A DNA stretch of 64,000 nt. Source: Phoebastria nigripes. Lineage: Eukaryota; Chordata; Aves; Procellariiformes; Diomedeidae. The stretch covers positions 355,688-419,687 of the forward strand of contig JAYKAV010003443.1 of assembly GCA_035582835.1 (NCBI GenBank), written 5' to 3'. A program made the position numbers and the translations under genes. The notes below the pieces were generated by a model that ran no database searches, had not been told where the DNA came from, and saw only the letters and a list, made by a program, of their open reading frames with translations. Positions 13,980 to 25,302 of this stretch are shown here, one piece after another (the first letter of the stretch is position 1; every line of letters begins with the position of its first letter).

Positions 13980-14199
13980 AGGTCTGCTGTTTGCTGTACT
14001 GATTTATTGAGTCACAGTTGCCAACATTGTCCAGGTTACAGCTGAAGTAACACAAACAGCAATAAATCCATGAGATAGCCAGAAGATAAAACATGTGAGG
14101 AAGCGACAATCTGAGACCCCTTCTGGACAACTTGCCTAATAAGACCAAAACATTAAATCCAAGATAGAGTTTACACATGTGGCGTATTTGTTCTTCTGC
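13980..14199 (-). other. Exon-like interval, unidentified, minus strand
   Basis: On the minus strand an acceptor-like site (TTAATCATTCTTACAG) ends just before 14199. The next 220 bases are open in one frame and end at a moderate donor-like GTAAAG. The frame encodes about 73 residues with two hydrophobic stretches (around LYLGFNVLVLLG and MFYLLAISWIYCCLCYFSC) and several cysteines. I do not recognise the family. The plus strand over the same bases has its own acceptor-like CTTCTTTACAG and a GTAAGA at 14245, but all plus frames contain stops, so a non-coding plus-strand exon is equally possible. Both may be chance. Confidence 0.15.
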
Positions 14200-15419
14200 C
14201 TGTAAGAATGATTAAGCCTTGTCTATGAAAAAAGATTTTGCCAAGTAAGACCAATAGTGGTATTATAATCAAAGTTATATAAAAAAGAATATGCAAGTCA
14301 CATATGTTTTTGACATTACAGGACATTAGCCTGAGCAAAGTATTTATCAGATTGCATACACTTTCCCCTTGTAAAAATCATAAAAATTTGAATTTGGCAT
14401 TTTCTTCTAGAAATGAAGAATTAAAATTCCCTAAAAATGTTCTTTCATCTTAAAGCAATTTGTAAAAGTAATTTTAGTGACAAGCACAATGGAGCCATCT
14501 GTACATACTGTTAGAGGTATATCCTTTCTTTGCATTCTCAGGAAGTTCTCAGGAATTTAACTTTGCACTGTGAGGGACTTGGTCTGAGAAAACCAGGTAG
14601 CACTGAATAGCTTTATGATTTGTGATTATTTTCCCTGGAAATCACTGCAGAGGAATATAATTTTCAAAACTTGACTTACCATGCTGACATACTACCTATC
14701 TAGTTTCTCACATATACTGCCGATAGGCCAAAAAAAGGCAAAGCAAATGAATTAATTTTTTATTCCTACAAGTAGACACGGACAGAGATTTGGGAGGCTT
14801 GCAGCATTACTGACCCAGTAATTCTATTCTCAGTTGGCAGAGAATTTCATGTGTCTGTAGGAGGTGCTTCTTTAATGCTAACTTAAATGTTAAAATAACT
14901 AACAAAATAAAACAAATTTAGTTATAAATTACCTCCAAGTTTTTGGATGATGACAGAAGCAAATAGCAGAATCTAGACTGCAAGTAATCTAAAATAAAAG
15001 AAAACTGAATTAGCTAAATATTTTATCATGTTAGTTGAAAGCTTAAGACAGTTATTTGGAAGTCCTGTTTCTCATTCCTGTCATTTCCAGTAATGTCTGG
15101 AAAAACATAGAAAAAACATTTGAATGTTTTTTCCTTTGTTTTATTTTGTTTTCTGGCTACAGTTTAAATCCGTAAACCCCCAGAAATTTTGCCTTTGAGT
15201 TTTGGTTGTGTTTGGTGAGAAATCCAGGTAAATTGACAAACAAATTATTTATATTTTCTGCAGTTTTTTGAAAAGAGATTAAAAACATTGGTCTGCTTTA
15301 CAGAGAGAGAGAAAAGAGAAGCCATTTAGGGAGGACACACAACACGGCCACTGTGTGCAATCCGTTCCCCCTGTGATCCTTAACATTCATGTTGCATTAG
15401 GGACGTAAAAGATACATGC
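14200..15419. other. AT-rich non-coding sequence
   Basis: I see nothing supportable beyond AT-rich unique sequence. There are no long frames, no repeat signature and no RNA gene. Confidence 0.65.
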
Positions 15420-15715
15420 TTGCCTGCTCCTGCTATTACCTATCCATGTCTAACTCTGCTTTGAACCTACTGATAGTGTTTACTCTGCAACCTGCTGTGG
15501 CCACAAATTCCACAAGTTTACTGCCCACTAAGAAAAAATACTGTCTTTTGTCTAATTTAATCATGTCTCCTAGTAGTTTCAGTGATTGCCCTCTAGTTCT
15601 AGTTCTGTGAAATCTGGTGAAAAACAGTTCTGCATTTACCACCTTCCTGATTTTGTAAATCTTGATAGCATCCTCTCTCAGCTTTCTTTTTCTCAACTGA
15701 AAAGTTCCCCCAAAA
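15420..15715 (-). mobile_element. Ancient CR1/L2-type LINE fragment, ORF2 C-terminus
   Basis: The minus-strand translation (86 codons open, 15436-15696) follows the layout of the C-terminal tail of CR1-superfamily ORF2. It has a LREDAIKIYKI block, TRTRGQSLKL, LDKRQYFF and a final SRFKAELDMDR. In the young CR1 copies of this window the corresponding blocks are [24 protein letters not shown] and LEVFKRRVD. Sequence identity is low but order and spacing agree, so this is a different, much older LINE subfamily. Only the last part of ORF2 survives, with no reverse-transcriptase motifs. It could be L2 or L3 rather than CR1 proper. Confidence 0.65.
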
Positions 15716-15797
15716 TGCTTTAACCAAGCCAGTCCAGAAAGACTGATAAACTAGGACACTTTTGCACAAAAATACTTATAATTGCTAGGAATACAGA

Positions 15798-15821
15798 TTT
15801 TTTTTTTTTTTTTTTTTTTTT
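15798..15821 (-). repeat. Poly-T tract (24 T)
   Basis: Twenty-four consecutive T residues lie about 80 bases beyond the old LINE fragment. CR1-type LINEs do not end in poly-A, so the tract is probably an independent homopolymer. No processed pseudogene was recognised on the minus strand next to it. Confidence 0.85.
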
Positions 15822-17513
15822 AAAGCTGAGAAGATAGTTTTGCTAGTACAGTGACATGTAGTATCCAAAAGATTTTTAAATGAAACTTAGTTTAATTCAA
15901 CATTTCCAAACTCAAATCTTCTGAAATTACAGAAAAAAAGGAAATGAGCAAAGAGAGTTAAAAGGTTGGTTCTGTTTGCTGTAATTTGATTTTACTTACA
16001 TCGGGGCTAGACATGCCTTCTGGCTCACAGGACTGCAGAAACTTCCAAAACAGTCAGGTTTCTATAGCTGAAGCTGGAGTGTTTTGCAATGCTCCCAACA
16101 ATCCTGGTTCCAGGATGCAGCGTTGAGTGTGGAGCTGTTTCATATTTCATCATCCCTTCAGACTTTTAATTTTGGCTCTACATTTGATTTGCCTATTGCA
16201 TTTTCTCTGGTCAATTTTCCTCTATTTGATTTTGGCTTGCTTTCCCCTTTCATTTCAATTCTCTGCAGTGTCTCCTAAAAAATCCTTAAATTGTATTTTC
16301 TTTTTATATCAGAATGCATTTGAAATCTATCAGAATGAGTAGTTAACATTGTTAAAAAAATTAGTAATGCACAAGAAGCCNATGACAACTCTATGAGTAT
16401 ACATCTGTTGTAGGTTATTTAGTTTCATCTGGATCTCTAGTAGATAGGTACATTCTCTTTGGGAAAAAATGAGACTACAGAGGACTAAAATCCACGACAC
16501 CACATAAGACAAGGTGTCTCTGAGACATTCAGCTGGAATGCCTCAGAGTTTGTACCTGAAGAAAGGAATATGCTGTGCCTTAGTGGAATTGATCCCTGTC
16601 CCTCCTGACTGTTTGGCTGGGACATATTGGCCTCCTTTTGGTTAGGATACGCATCTGCCNTATGAGGGTTGTTAGGGTGCTTATGAGAAAGTAATCAAGA
16701 CTTAGGAGAGAATCCCAACAATGCACAATTGGTAGAAACAAAAAAAGAATTGAAACAAGCCTAAGGAAAGAAAATAAAATCAAGACAAAAGGGCAAGGAA
16801 GGATCAAGAGAAAAACTTCTTTATCCTCCCCTCCTACTTGCTGCTATGATCAGGCTGCTAGATGATCAGTAATAAAAAGGCTGAAATCAGGCCCCAGGGT
16901 TATTCTTTAGCCAAGAACCAAAATACAGATTATAAGTATCTGGCAGCTTTCAGCCTCCATTTCTTTAATATAGGTAGAGAAACACCATATGTTTTGTTCC
17001 AAGATTGAACTGAACATTTTTGTTTTGGATTTATTTTTTTTTTCATCACCAATCCAAAACTTAGTTAATCATAAAAGCTCTAATAATCACCTATTCAAAC
17101 TGTTCCTCTAGGACTGAGCTAGAATTTCTGTTGCTACATTTAAATTTTTTTTTTAATTCATAATAAAATTTGACTTTTTCCTCTAAAAGATCTGCTTGAA
17201 ACATAAAACATAAGGAGGAATCCTATGGTCCATGATATTCAGGAGCTCTAATTTCATGATCATGACTACTCCAATTTCATAATTTATGACACTCTGATTT
17301 ATACATTGTGCCTCAATTACAGTGTCCACTACCGCTCAGCAAGAAAATCTATAAAGCCTAATAGTTTCATATTATCTCCTACATCTGAACAGACTCTTCC
17401 ACTTCTGAATAGAATTAATATATACTATCATGAGAAAAGGGTAAATTGTCCTTATACTGTTCAAGAAATGAAACCATTAGGAAAAACAATGCTGAGTCTT
17501 CTCTGTTGTGTGT

Positions 17514-17604
17514 TATTTTATTTTTTTTATTTATTACTTATTACTTACTTATTTTATTTTATTACTTAATCATTTTTTAAATTTATTATTTATTTATTTA
17601 TTAT
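17514..17604. repeat. ATTT / TTACTTA-type AT-rich simple repeat
   Basis: This block of about 90 bases is almost entirely A and T with periodic C. It is built from imperfect ATTT and TTACTTA units (for example TTATTACTTATTACTTACTT). It is a degenerate microsatellite. Confidence 0.8.
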
Positions 17605-19680
17605 GAATGATTTTTTGCTAGAACTAGATGTATCTTCTCTCATATACTTATTAAATGTTTGATGTTGGTCCTACCATTTTTCCTTATTTTAATCTATGTG
17701 TCAGAATGGTGGCTGCCTAGCTATCTAATTTTTACAGTTTATTTTTATGGCTTTGGTTTACTCTCTGTAGACGCCATTTCAAACAAACATCTATTTGCTC
17801 TTTTTATGGAGAGATAGCTTTGCTGTTCTTACTGACTCAGATACTTCATAACAAAGGCAACATAGATTATATCCAAGATACTATATTTATGTGAAATAGT
17901 GTAGTTCAAACACCTGATGTCATCCATTCACTCTCCAGTCAAGGTCCTGGGAAAAGCACTAGTTGTAATCACAAAACCACAGACATTTATGGAACCATTT
18001 GTGAGAATCTAAAGAATTCTGGGCTGGTGATTCCAGCTACTGCTTAGATTGAAAAGACTGCAAATGATTTGTTTCCCTTTGTGTGCAAGTATAGTGACTA
18101 CTGAATGCTTTTAGACTCAGATGCCTGGAGAAAGAAGGCTTGTTTTCATTCCATTGACAGAGGTAGAGTTAGTAGACCAACAGGCAGTCACCAGACTTTC
18201 TGCCAATATTACTAAACTTGGGCTTTAAGGTAACTGTTCTCTGGATGGAGGGATAGTTCAGTCTTCATGCCAGTTAACTTCTCCCTGGAACTGCCAAAAA
18301 ACATGACAACTAATGCCAGCTATGATGATATTTCTGATATGGACACTATTCCTTTGGGAGTTGGATTGAGTCCATTATAATCATTTAATAAAGAAAAATG
18401 AACAGGTGGTGGAAAGTTTTAGTCATGCCAATTTGTGTTGGTCTTTAACCAAGAACTTAATTGTCTTTTAATCCATTACCATTCACTTAAGCTATCCTTT
18501 GGGAAAAGATTTTGTTGCTGCCTCAATAGTGAAGAAGTATCATCTAAGAAGGTGGAAGATATTTTCCCTACGTCGTTGGGAAAAAATGTTACCTAGATAT
18601 TTTCTAGCAGTAAGACTATCAGCTACATATATAGGGTATAATATTTATTGTGAAACACATTTTTCCTTTATAGTGTGCCAATATTGATATTTTGGATTTG
18701 CCTAATCACATTTAATTATACTTTATGAAACTTACATTTCATCTTTTGTTTTTGGAGTGGATTATCCTGGAAGAATATTATTTTGTTCTGAGAACATATA
18801 CATTTATAATATGTATTTTGATGGTGCAAGCAGCTGTCATTATTTAAAAGTAGCCATGTCATAACATAAAGAAGGTAAGACACTATGAAGGAGGATAAGA
18901 AACAAGGTTAATGTTTTATAACTGCAATTTGTCACTTTTAATGTTTGCATTTACTGTATCTGCAATAAAGCCTTCTTTAGGTTTAAGAAATAACATACAT
19001 TTGACATTTTTAATAGGAAGAGATGAAATCAATAGAAATAAAAATGATAATTTGTGCAGTATAGCACAAGTTATAGCATCAGCTTCATCAATAAAATAGA
19101 CTGTCTTTATATATGGCCATCATTTTACTTTATTAAATCTACATCCATGATCTAAAGCTCTATTGAACCGTTGCAATGGTCATGCATATTTCAGATGTTT
19201 AAAAATTAAATTCAACTTCTCTAAGTCTCAACCAATCATCCACACTGCTAATATAATTGCAAACTTTATTTGCTTGCATGTCACTTATACAGCATTTAAA
19301 CAAGGAGAAAGAAAAAATGTAAGGACTATGTGGAAGCCCTCTTAGTTTAAACAACTAATATTGAGCAAAGTATGCTTCTGAGAACAGCAAATATCAGTAT
19401 ATTGTAATGGGAAAGGAAATGAGTGTTATGATTTACCTTTTCAAAAAATAGGTCAGTTCCAGACTGGAGGTGAGTGAGGGAGATGTCAAAGAAATAACAT
19501 ACCTTCACCTTAAACATGCAGCACTACATGAAATACTTTATAAATCTTGATGAGCTACAACACTCAAACTACNTAGGTAACATTTATAGCTGACTCAACA
19601 TTAAGTTAATTAAGGTAATTTGTTCAACTTTTCCTGCCATCAGTATGAAATCCTATGATGAATACAACACTACCACAGTA

Positions 19681-19706
19681 GTAAAGCAACTAAGTAAAGC
19701 AACTAA
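19681..19706. repeat. Two tandem copies of a 13-base unit
   Basis: GTAAAGCAACTAA occurs twice in perfect tandem. Both copies are identical, so this is a recent local duplication or slippage event. Confidence 0.8.
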
Positions 19707-20581
19707 TGCAGGATATTTTATAACCATTAAAACCATCTTTAGTAATATCTGTAGCAGGGCAGTATTTACTAGAATAATAATGTAAGGTTTGCTTGCATCT
19801 TGCATTACAAGATTAGTAATGACAAATTAATTTGTAAATAATCTCTCTATTTTTCAATGTAGCAATTTGTTAAATGCATGGTAGAATTCCCTCTCTTCTC
19901 ATGTTCTTCCCTTTTTTTTTATTTTGAAAGTGTGGACTTATTTTTTGTTTCACCAATTTTTTTTTTTTTACAAGTTAATGTTATAGCATTGTACATTATT
20001 TTAAAACAAGAAAAATAAGTTTGGGAAGGAAGTGTGTTAGTAGTGAGAATACTGGCTTCAGAACAGTAAGACTCAGGTTAGAGTACTTATTCCATAACAG
20101 TCCTCTCATAGGTCTTCTTTAGAATACAAGTTCTCTGCTATCACTTGACTACCTGAAAGCTTAAAAAAATCATGTAAGTAAAATTCAGGTTCCCAGCAAC
20201 TCTACTTATAAGTATCTNTGAGGCATTCCATCTATAATTTGCATTTGAAGTATTCATTTTCCTCATCTATTTTTTCTGCCTCTTCTACCTCCTCCTTCTC
20301 CTTTTCTTTACCAAGCTTTAAAAAACTTTAAAAAACTATAAATGAGACTACCAATGTATTCAGCCTCCTTCTCCTTCCCTTCTGCTCCAGTCTTTTGTTG
20401 TATATGCATACATAATAGGCATTGTAGATTTTGAAATGCTGATTCAGATTCAGAGAGNTGATTATTTTTTCCTGCCTTCCAATTCTTTTGACTTTAACTG
20501 TGCTACTGAAAAGAAATAGAGACGAGNAGACTTGGGTGCCTCTGCTGTGTGAAATGCTTTCCTGATTTCAGCAGACTGGGA

Positions 20582-21060
20582 AATCATAGAATCATCGAAT
20601 CATTAAGGTTGGAAAAGACCTCTAAGATCATCAAGTCCAACCNTCAACCCAACACCACCATGCCCACTAAACCATGTCCCTAAGCGCCTCATCTACACGT
20701 CTTTTAAATACTTCCAGGGATGGTGACTCCACCNCTTCCCTGGGCAGCCTGTTCCAATGCTTAACCACTCTTTCAGTAAAGAAATTTTTCCTAATGTCCA
20801 ATCTAAACCTCCCCTGGCGCAACTNGAGGCCATTTCCTCTCNTCCTATCNCTAGTTGCTTGGNAGAAGAGACCAACACCCACCTCGCTGCAACCTCCTTT
20901 CAGGNAGTTGTAGAGNNCGATAAGGTCTCCCCTNAGCCTCCTCTTCTCCAGACTAAACAGTCCCAGTTCCCTCAGCCGCTCCTCNTAAGACTTGCTCTCC
21001 AGACCCTTCACCAGCTTCCAAACTGAGCAGATATGCCCCGTCTGATGAGGTCTCACCACT
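20582..21060 (-). mobile_element. CR1 LINE retrotransposon copy A, 5'-truncated
   Basis: On the minus strand this is the 3' end of an avian CR1 element. It covers the last part of ORF2, a stop codon at the 20667 end, about 85 bases of 3' UTR with the GATGATCTTAGAGGTC block, and the terminal repeat (AATCATAGAATCATCGAATC on the plus strand). The 5' end is truncated, as is usual for CR1. The element lacks a poly-A tail, which is normal for the family. About eleven single Ns fall inside it, far above the background. The protein blocks are well preserved, so the insertion is fairly young compared with the fragments at 15.4, 26.2 and 41 kb. Confidence 0.95.
20667..21060 (-). pseudogene. CR1 ORF2 C-terminal remnant (copy A)
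   Basis: This is the C-terminal tail of the CR1 reverse-transcriptase polyprotein. Visible blocks in order are [63 protein letters not shown] and a final EALRDMV before the stop. Compared with copy C, the residues between VQFW and KLVKGLE are missing: about 19 codons lost in frame, leaving SVWKLVKG. No endonuclease or catalytic reverse-transcriptase motif is present, so no active product is possible. The open frame continues past the element into unrelated flanking sequence. Confidence 0.9.
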
Positions 21061-22312
21061 CTCCTGTGATGTTCAGGTAACTCAGATAACAAGAGGAGGC
21101 AGGAGGAATTAAATTCCATATCATACGGCATATGCATAAAAGGTGACAAGTTTAGTATCTATGGATTCTTAATTCTGATGTTCCTAATCTTACTGGTTCC
21201 ACATCTCAGACTTAATGTTGCATTGATGTAAAGGTCTATAACCCTTCTCCATGCCTAAATAATACACTTTTCCTTGTTTAAAATATCATTTTAGCGTTTT
21301 TATTGAGATTTTATTCTCTCCTTTTTTTCTCCCCCCACCCTTGCTGTGGATACAAGAGGCAAATATATGAATATCTTGTGCTAAGAAGCTAGGTGTTTGT
21401 AAATAAAATAACAGAATACAATTTAACTTTAAACTATGTAAGTACTTGGATATAGTCTTACCCACCATCTCTCAGTGTCTCTCTGGCCCAATATATATAA
21501 TTTCTCTTACAAAAGTGAAACTNCCTTTACAGGAACAACAAGAGAGTGCTCCTCACCCTTGAACAGGCTCTGCAGCCAGACTATTGAGGCATCTGTGAAT
21601 ATAGGCTCCCTCAGAATCAGGAAAAGTTGAATCCCTAGATTTCAAATTGAATTAAACCCCACATCCCATATAAATTCTGTCTGCTACTGTACAGCAAAGA
21701 TCAGGCATTTATTCCTCCTCTTCTACTTTCAGGACTTCAGTTTTCATGAATCATTGGAACTTTTTCTTAGCAGAACTCCTTTCAGAAAGGAAAAAAAATT
21801 GATAGACGCTAAAAGGATGAGCTAGGTGTCCTATCTGTTGTACATTTACTCACTTCCCATTAACTACACCTTTTTTTTCCAAGCCACATGGTAGTTAAGA
21901 TTGTAAATTTAGAATTCAGGTAATCATCTTTTCCATCAGTTTTTAGATCTTTCATTATTGTAGACTCATCAGATCTAAACAAACAGAAAAATTACCACAT
22001 CTTTCATAAATAAGCTTCTTGTATTCAGACAAGAAGTGTGGAACAAGTTTCTGCTACTTAAGGAGGTAGTTCCAAATAGTTAAATAATCTCAAATCTATA
22101 CATCATCCAGTATAATGTTTGGAACTTAATTCCTGAACAAAATAAGGATGAAAAATCTCATTGAAATAAGTAGGACAGAGCAGGAAAGGTTTTTGTTCTG
22201 GGAGGTTGCTCATCATGAGTAAAAAGGTGAGCAGCGTGACAGCCTTGTAGGTTAGCAAAGTTAATGACCTTTCTTTCTTAAACTTTTTTTTCACATTTCA
22301 GGCACATTAAGT
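21061..22312. other. AT-rich non-coding sequence
   Basis: This is unique sequence flanking CR1 copy A. No gene, RNA or repeat is recognised, and open frames are under about 65 codons. Confidence 0.65.
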
Positions 22313-22382
22313 CAAATTTTGCCCTCACACGCATCACTGAGCTCAACAGGAGACCTCCTTATGCTTCCAAGGGCAAAATTTG
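22313..22382. repeat. Palindromic MITE-like remnant (13-base perfect arms)
   Basis: CAAATTTTGCCCT (22313-22325) and AGGGCAAAATTTG (22370-22382) form a perfect 13-base inverted repeat around a 44-base loop. The arm sequence, with a loop containing a CTGAGCTCAACAGG-type stretch, resembles foldback repeats seen in many sauropsid genomes, where GGGCAAAATTTG-like arms flank a short core. I infer a short non-autonomous DNA-transposon relic. The arms are seen directly; the family assignment is from memory. It could also form a hairpin if transcribed. Confidence 0.55.
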
Positions 22383-25017
22383 TCCTATACTACTTTTGGA
22401 AACTTTTTAGTATATGACTTTACTCATATTTACTTCACTTTCTTTAAAACAGACTTTTTCATTTATTTTTGAACACTCAACTTTTTCTATCATTCATCAG
22501 TCATAGTTTACTGTGATCCCCTAAATTTACATTCTTAGCAGTTTTATCAAAAGATCTACAATTAACGGCTTTTATTTAGCAACAGGAGTGCAAACAAAAG
22601 TGCAATAAAAAACTTCCACGTCTTCTAAATGATTAAGGTTTTTTTCAAAATCTCATTTCCTCCACAGAAGAATATTTTCATATGGAAAACTTAACTTGCT
22701 TACAGTTCTTGAATGATCACTCACATTGCTATTTTGAAAGGACCACTTAGTCAAAGTATATAAATATGATCATATAAAGCAAGCTGTTTCCAGATTAAAT
22801 TCTTTTCTTTGAACTGAAAGTGACATTCAAAGACATTTTTAAGGAGGGAAGTGTAATAAATACCAAACTTACATGCTTCTAAAAAANCAGTGATTTCTAT
22901 TCTCTCTGGAACAAATGTATAATGGAATATATATTTAAAATATAACTAATATTTCTGTATTTATATGCCTTGACACATACAATTGATACAGGGAGCTTTA
23001 CTAAAGCAAACAAAGTTAACTATCTCAGCTGCTTATGATAAACATACNGCATACTAGTTTAAGATACCATTTTCTGTTTGTAGGTTATGAAGTTTAACAT
23101 TAAATAATTTAATTTTGAGAAAAGTATGCTGATACATTTACACAACAAAATGCTCTCATTTGCTGCCCATAACTCCTTTTTGAAAAAAGCTATTAAATAC
23201 ATACAGTGATAACAGATTTTTTAAAATGATTTTTTAAAACCTTTGGTGTGCTTTATCATTTAGTTTANCTGGATGTCTCACTTTTAGTCATGTAAGTAAG
23301 AATAAATTGTAGTGGTTTTGCCAGAAGTGGGAGTTAAGACTCCGCTCATCACTGAATATGTCAACTTCTAGGCAAATGCAGTGAACATCTCTACTAAAGG
23401 TCAAGACAGGCACTGAAGGTTCAGTTTGTAGTGCCAAGATACTTTAGGTAGACTGGATCTGCTTATTTGACCTTTAACAGTAACTGACCAAAAGGAGTTT
23501 AGCTTAAAAATATCTGTGCCATTCTCCAACTGATCCATATAGTCAATATGTTATATGCTTGGTGAGCTCTAGGTTAGGTGTTCATCACCATAGCAAAATA
23601 CTAGTAAATAAGAAAAAAAAAAGCCTTATCCTATGTTTTTATAAGATCTATTTCAGTCTTGCAGCAAATAGTGGTCTATTATGCTACATGAAACACACAG
23701 AGGGATTTTGGGTAATAATTCTAATAGTAGAAAAAACCTTTTCAATCTCTATATTTTCATAGCCTTCTACTTAAAAGCATAAAAAGAAAATTTCCAGGGC
23801 AGTTTCTTCCTTGCAAACGTGTATATTCTTCATGCATTCCTAGATGCTTTGATACAAAGACTATTCAGGGAAATAATACAAATATTTCTCAGGCAGATCA
23901 TCACATCTGTACTTGGCTAAGTGTAGGATACTGAGGCTTTTCTTCCCCTCCAAAAAAAGAGATAGGGAGTGAAAAGTCTTTTCCCAGCTCATTAAACATT
24001 TTGTGAGCATCAAATGCTGCAACTTGCATTCCCTATCATAATGCAAAAAATATATTTGGCCAAAAGGCTGCCTGGATATAAAAATATTTTTATTGGAAAG
24101 CCGCTGGTGCCAACAGAAAAATGTGATTCCCGTTTTCACATACTCAGTGGTTGTGGACATCCATTTGCAGGTAAGATATCACTGGCAACACTGAATTAGG
24201 ACAATAGGGTTAGAAAACAAAGCTATGTGTGACTACAGGAACGGTTTCTGGAGGATTTTACNAAGTCTTTCACAGGGATCGGAACAGATAGGCAAATGCA
24301 TTCAGCTGCAGGAAAAGGTTTGACGTCATTTATTTTACCAGGAAAGAAGTGCTATGTTCTGGAGAAACAGCATACAAACTGACTGTCATCTGGCAGAAGT
24401 GATTTGGAGAACAATTTCACTAACACTGAAGACATGTTCGGGTCTGATAGTCCTACTATGAACAGCAGTCAGAGATCATAAGATCATGAGAATATTTTCT
24501 TTGCTGTGTCTTTATAGACCATAAACTTTTAGGTTGCCATGAGCCTACAAGATGACAGTGTGATTACCAACACTTTTTCTCAGTTTTAGAGTCTCATATT
24601 GGCAGAATACAAACTAGTAGTAGGAATCGTAACTACGTTACGACAGTCCACATTCAATATTCATTAGGAGTTAGTTCTCCCGTACTACCTGTCTTCCATG
24701 ACTTTTTTCTAAAAGCTGCAATCTTTGTGGGGAAGAAAAACCCACAATGGGCAATGCATTTGATGAAGGTGGGAAAGGGCAAATATTAATGTAAGCCATT
24801 TGTTAAGCTTGGCAATAGAAAAATAGAGTATTTCCATAGAACTTACTCAACAGTTGAGAAGTAGTATGTATTTCAATTGTTTTGATTGGTTTTTTGCAAA
24901 TATTATCAAATACTCTATCAGAAATTATGCAAATATTGTATTAGACACGTACAGTAACACTGCATTATGAGCTCTTAATCTTTCTCAGTTAGAAATATAT
25001 TTACACAGGAGCTCATT
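22383..25017. other. AT-rich non-coding sequence with one weak exon-like interval
   Basis: No supported gene. At 23988-24170 (plus) an acceptor-like AAGTCTTTTCCCAG precedes a 183-base stretch that ends in a consensus donor TTTGCAG|GTAAGA. An ATG at 24014 opens 52 codons to that donor, with no family resemblance. The opposite strand is open for 99 codons over 23861-24160, so low stop density is the simplest explanation. The rest is unique AT-rich sequence. Confidence 0.5.
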
Positions 25018-25080
25018 GTTGACTTGGTTCTGATCCCATGGAAGTCAGTATAAATCTCACCATTGTTAAATCAACAGAAA
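25018..25080. repeat. Possible sauropsid foldback-repeat remnant
   Basis: The segment around TGATCCCATGGAAGTCAGTA and AATCTCACCATTG resembles a common turtle/bird foldback repeat built from 'GATCCCATTGAAGTCAATGGG'-type arms. Only the left arm and centre are convincing, and the right arm is degraded. The call rests on memory of the pattern. Confidence 0.3.
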
Positions 25081-25209
25081 TAATTTGAAAGCCCACCCTT
25101 AATTAATATATTATTATTACGTAGCAAGACTCAAGACAAGAATATTGACTCCGATGAGATAAGAATCTTCTTTATAATAGCCCAGTACTTTACTGGGATT
25201 AGGAAGAAG

Positions 25210-25302
25210 CTTCTCTTCCTTTCTCTTTTCTTCCTTTTCCTTGTCTCATTTTCTCCCTTTCCTTTTCCCCTTTCCCTTTCCTTTTCTCTCTTTCTTTTTC
25301 TC
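25210..25302. repeat. Homopyrimidine/homopurine tract
   Basis: This tract of about 93 bases is almost pure C and T on the plus strand, with only isolated G and A interruptions near 25243-25248. It includes imperfect CCCTTTCC mirror units. Such tracts can form H-DNA triplexes and are slippage-prone. Confidence 0.8.

Larger units (their letters stand above)
15822..20581. other. AT-rich non-coding sequence
   Basis: No gene is supported; open frames stay under about 90 codons. The notable items are the ATTT/ATTACTT simple repeat at 17514-17604 and a 13-base direct duplication at 19681-19706. The rest is unique AT-rich sequence. Confidence 0.7.
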
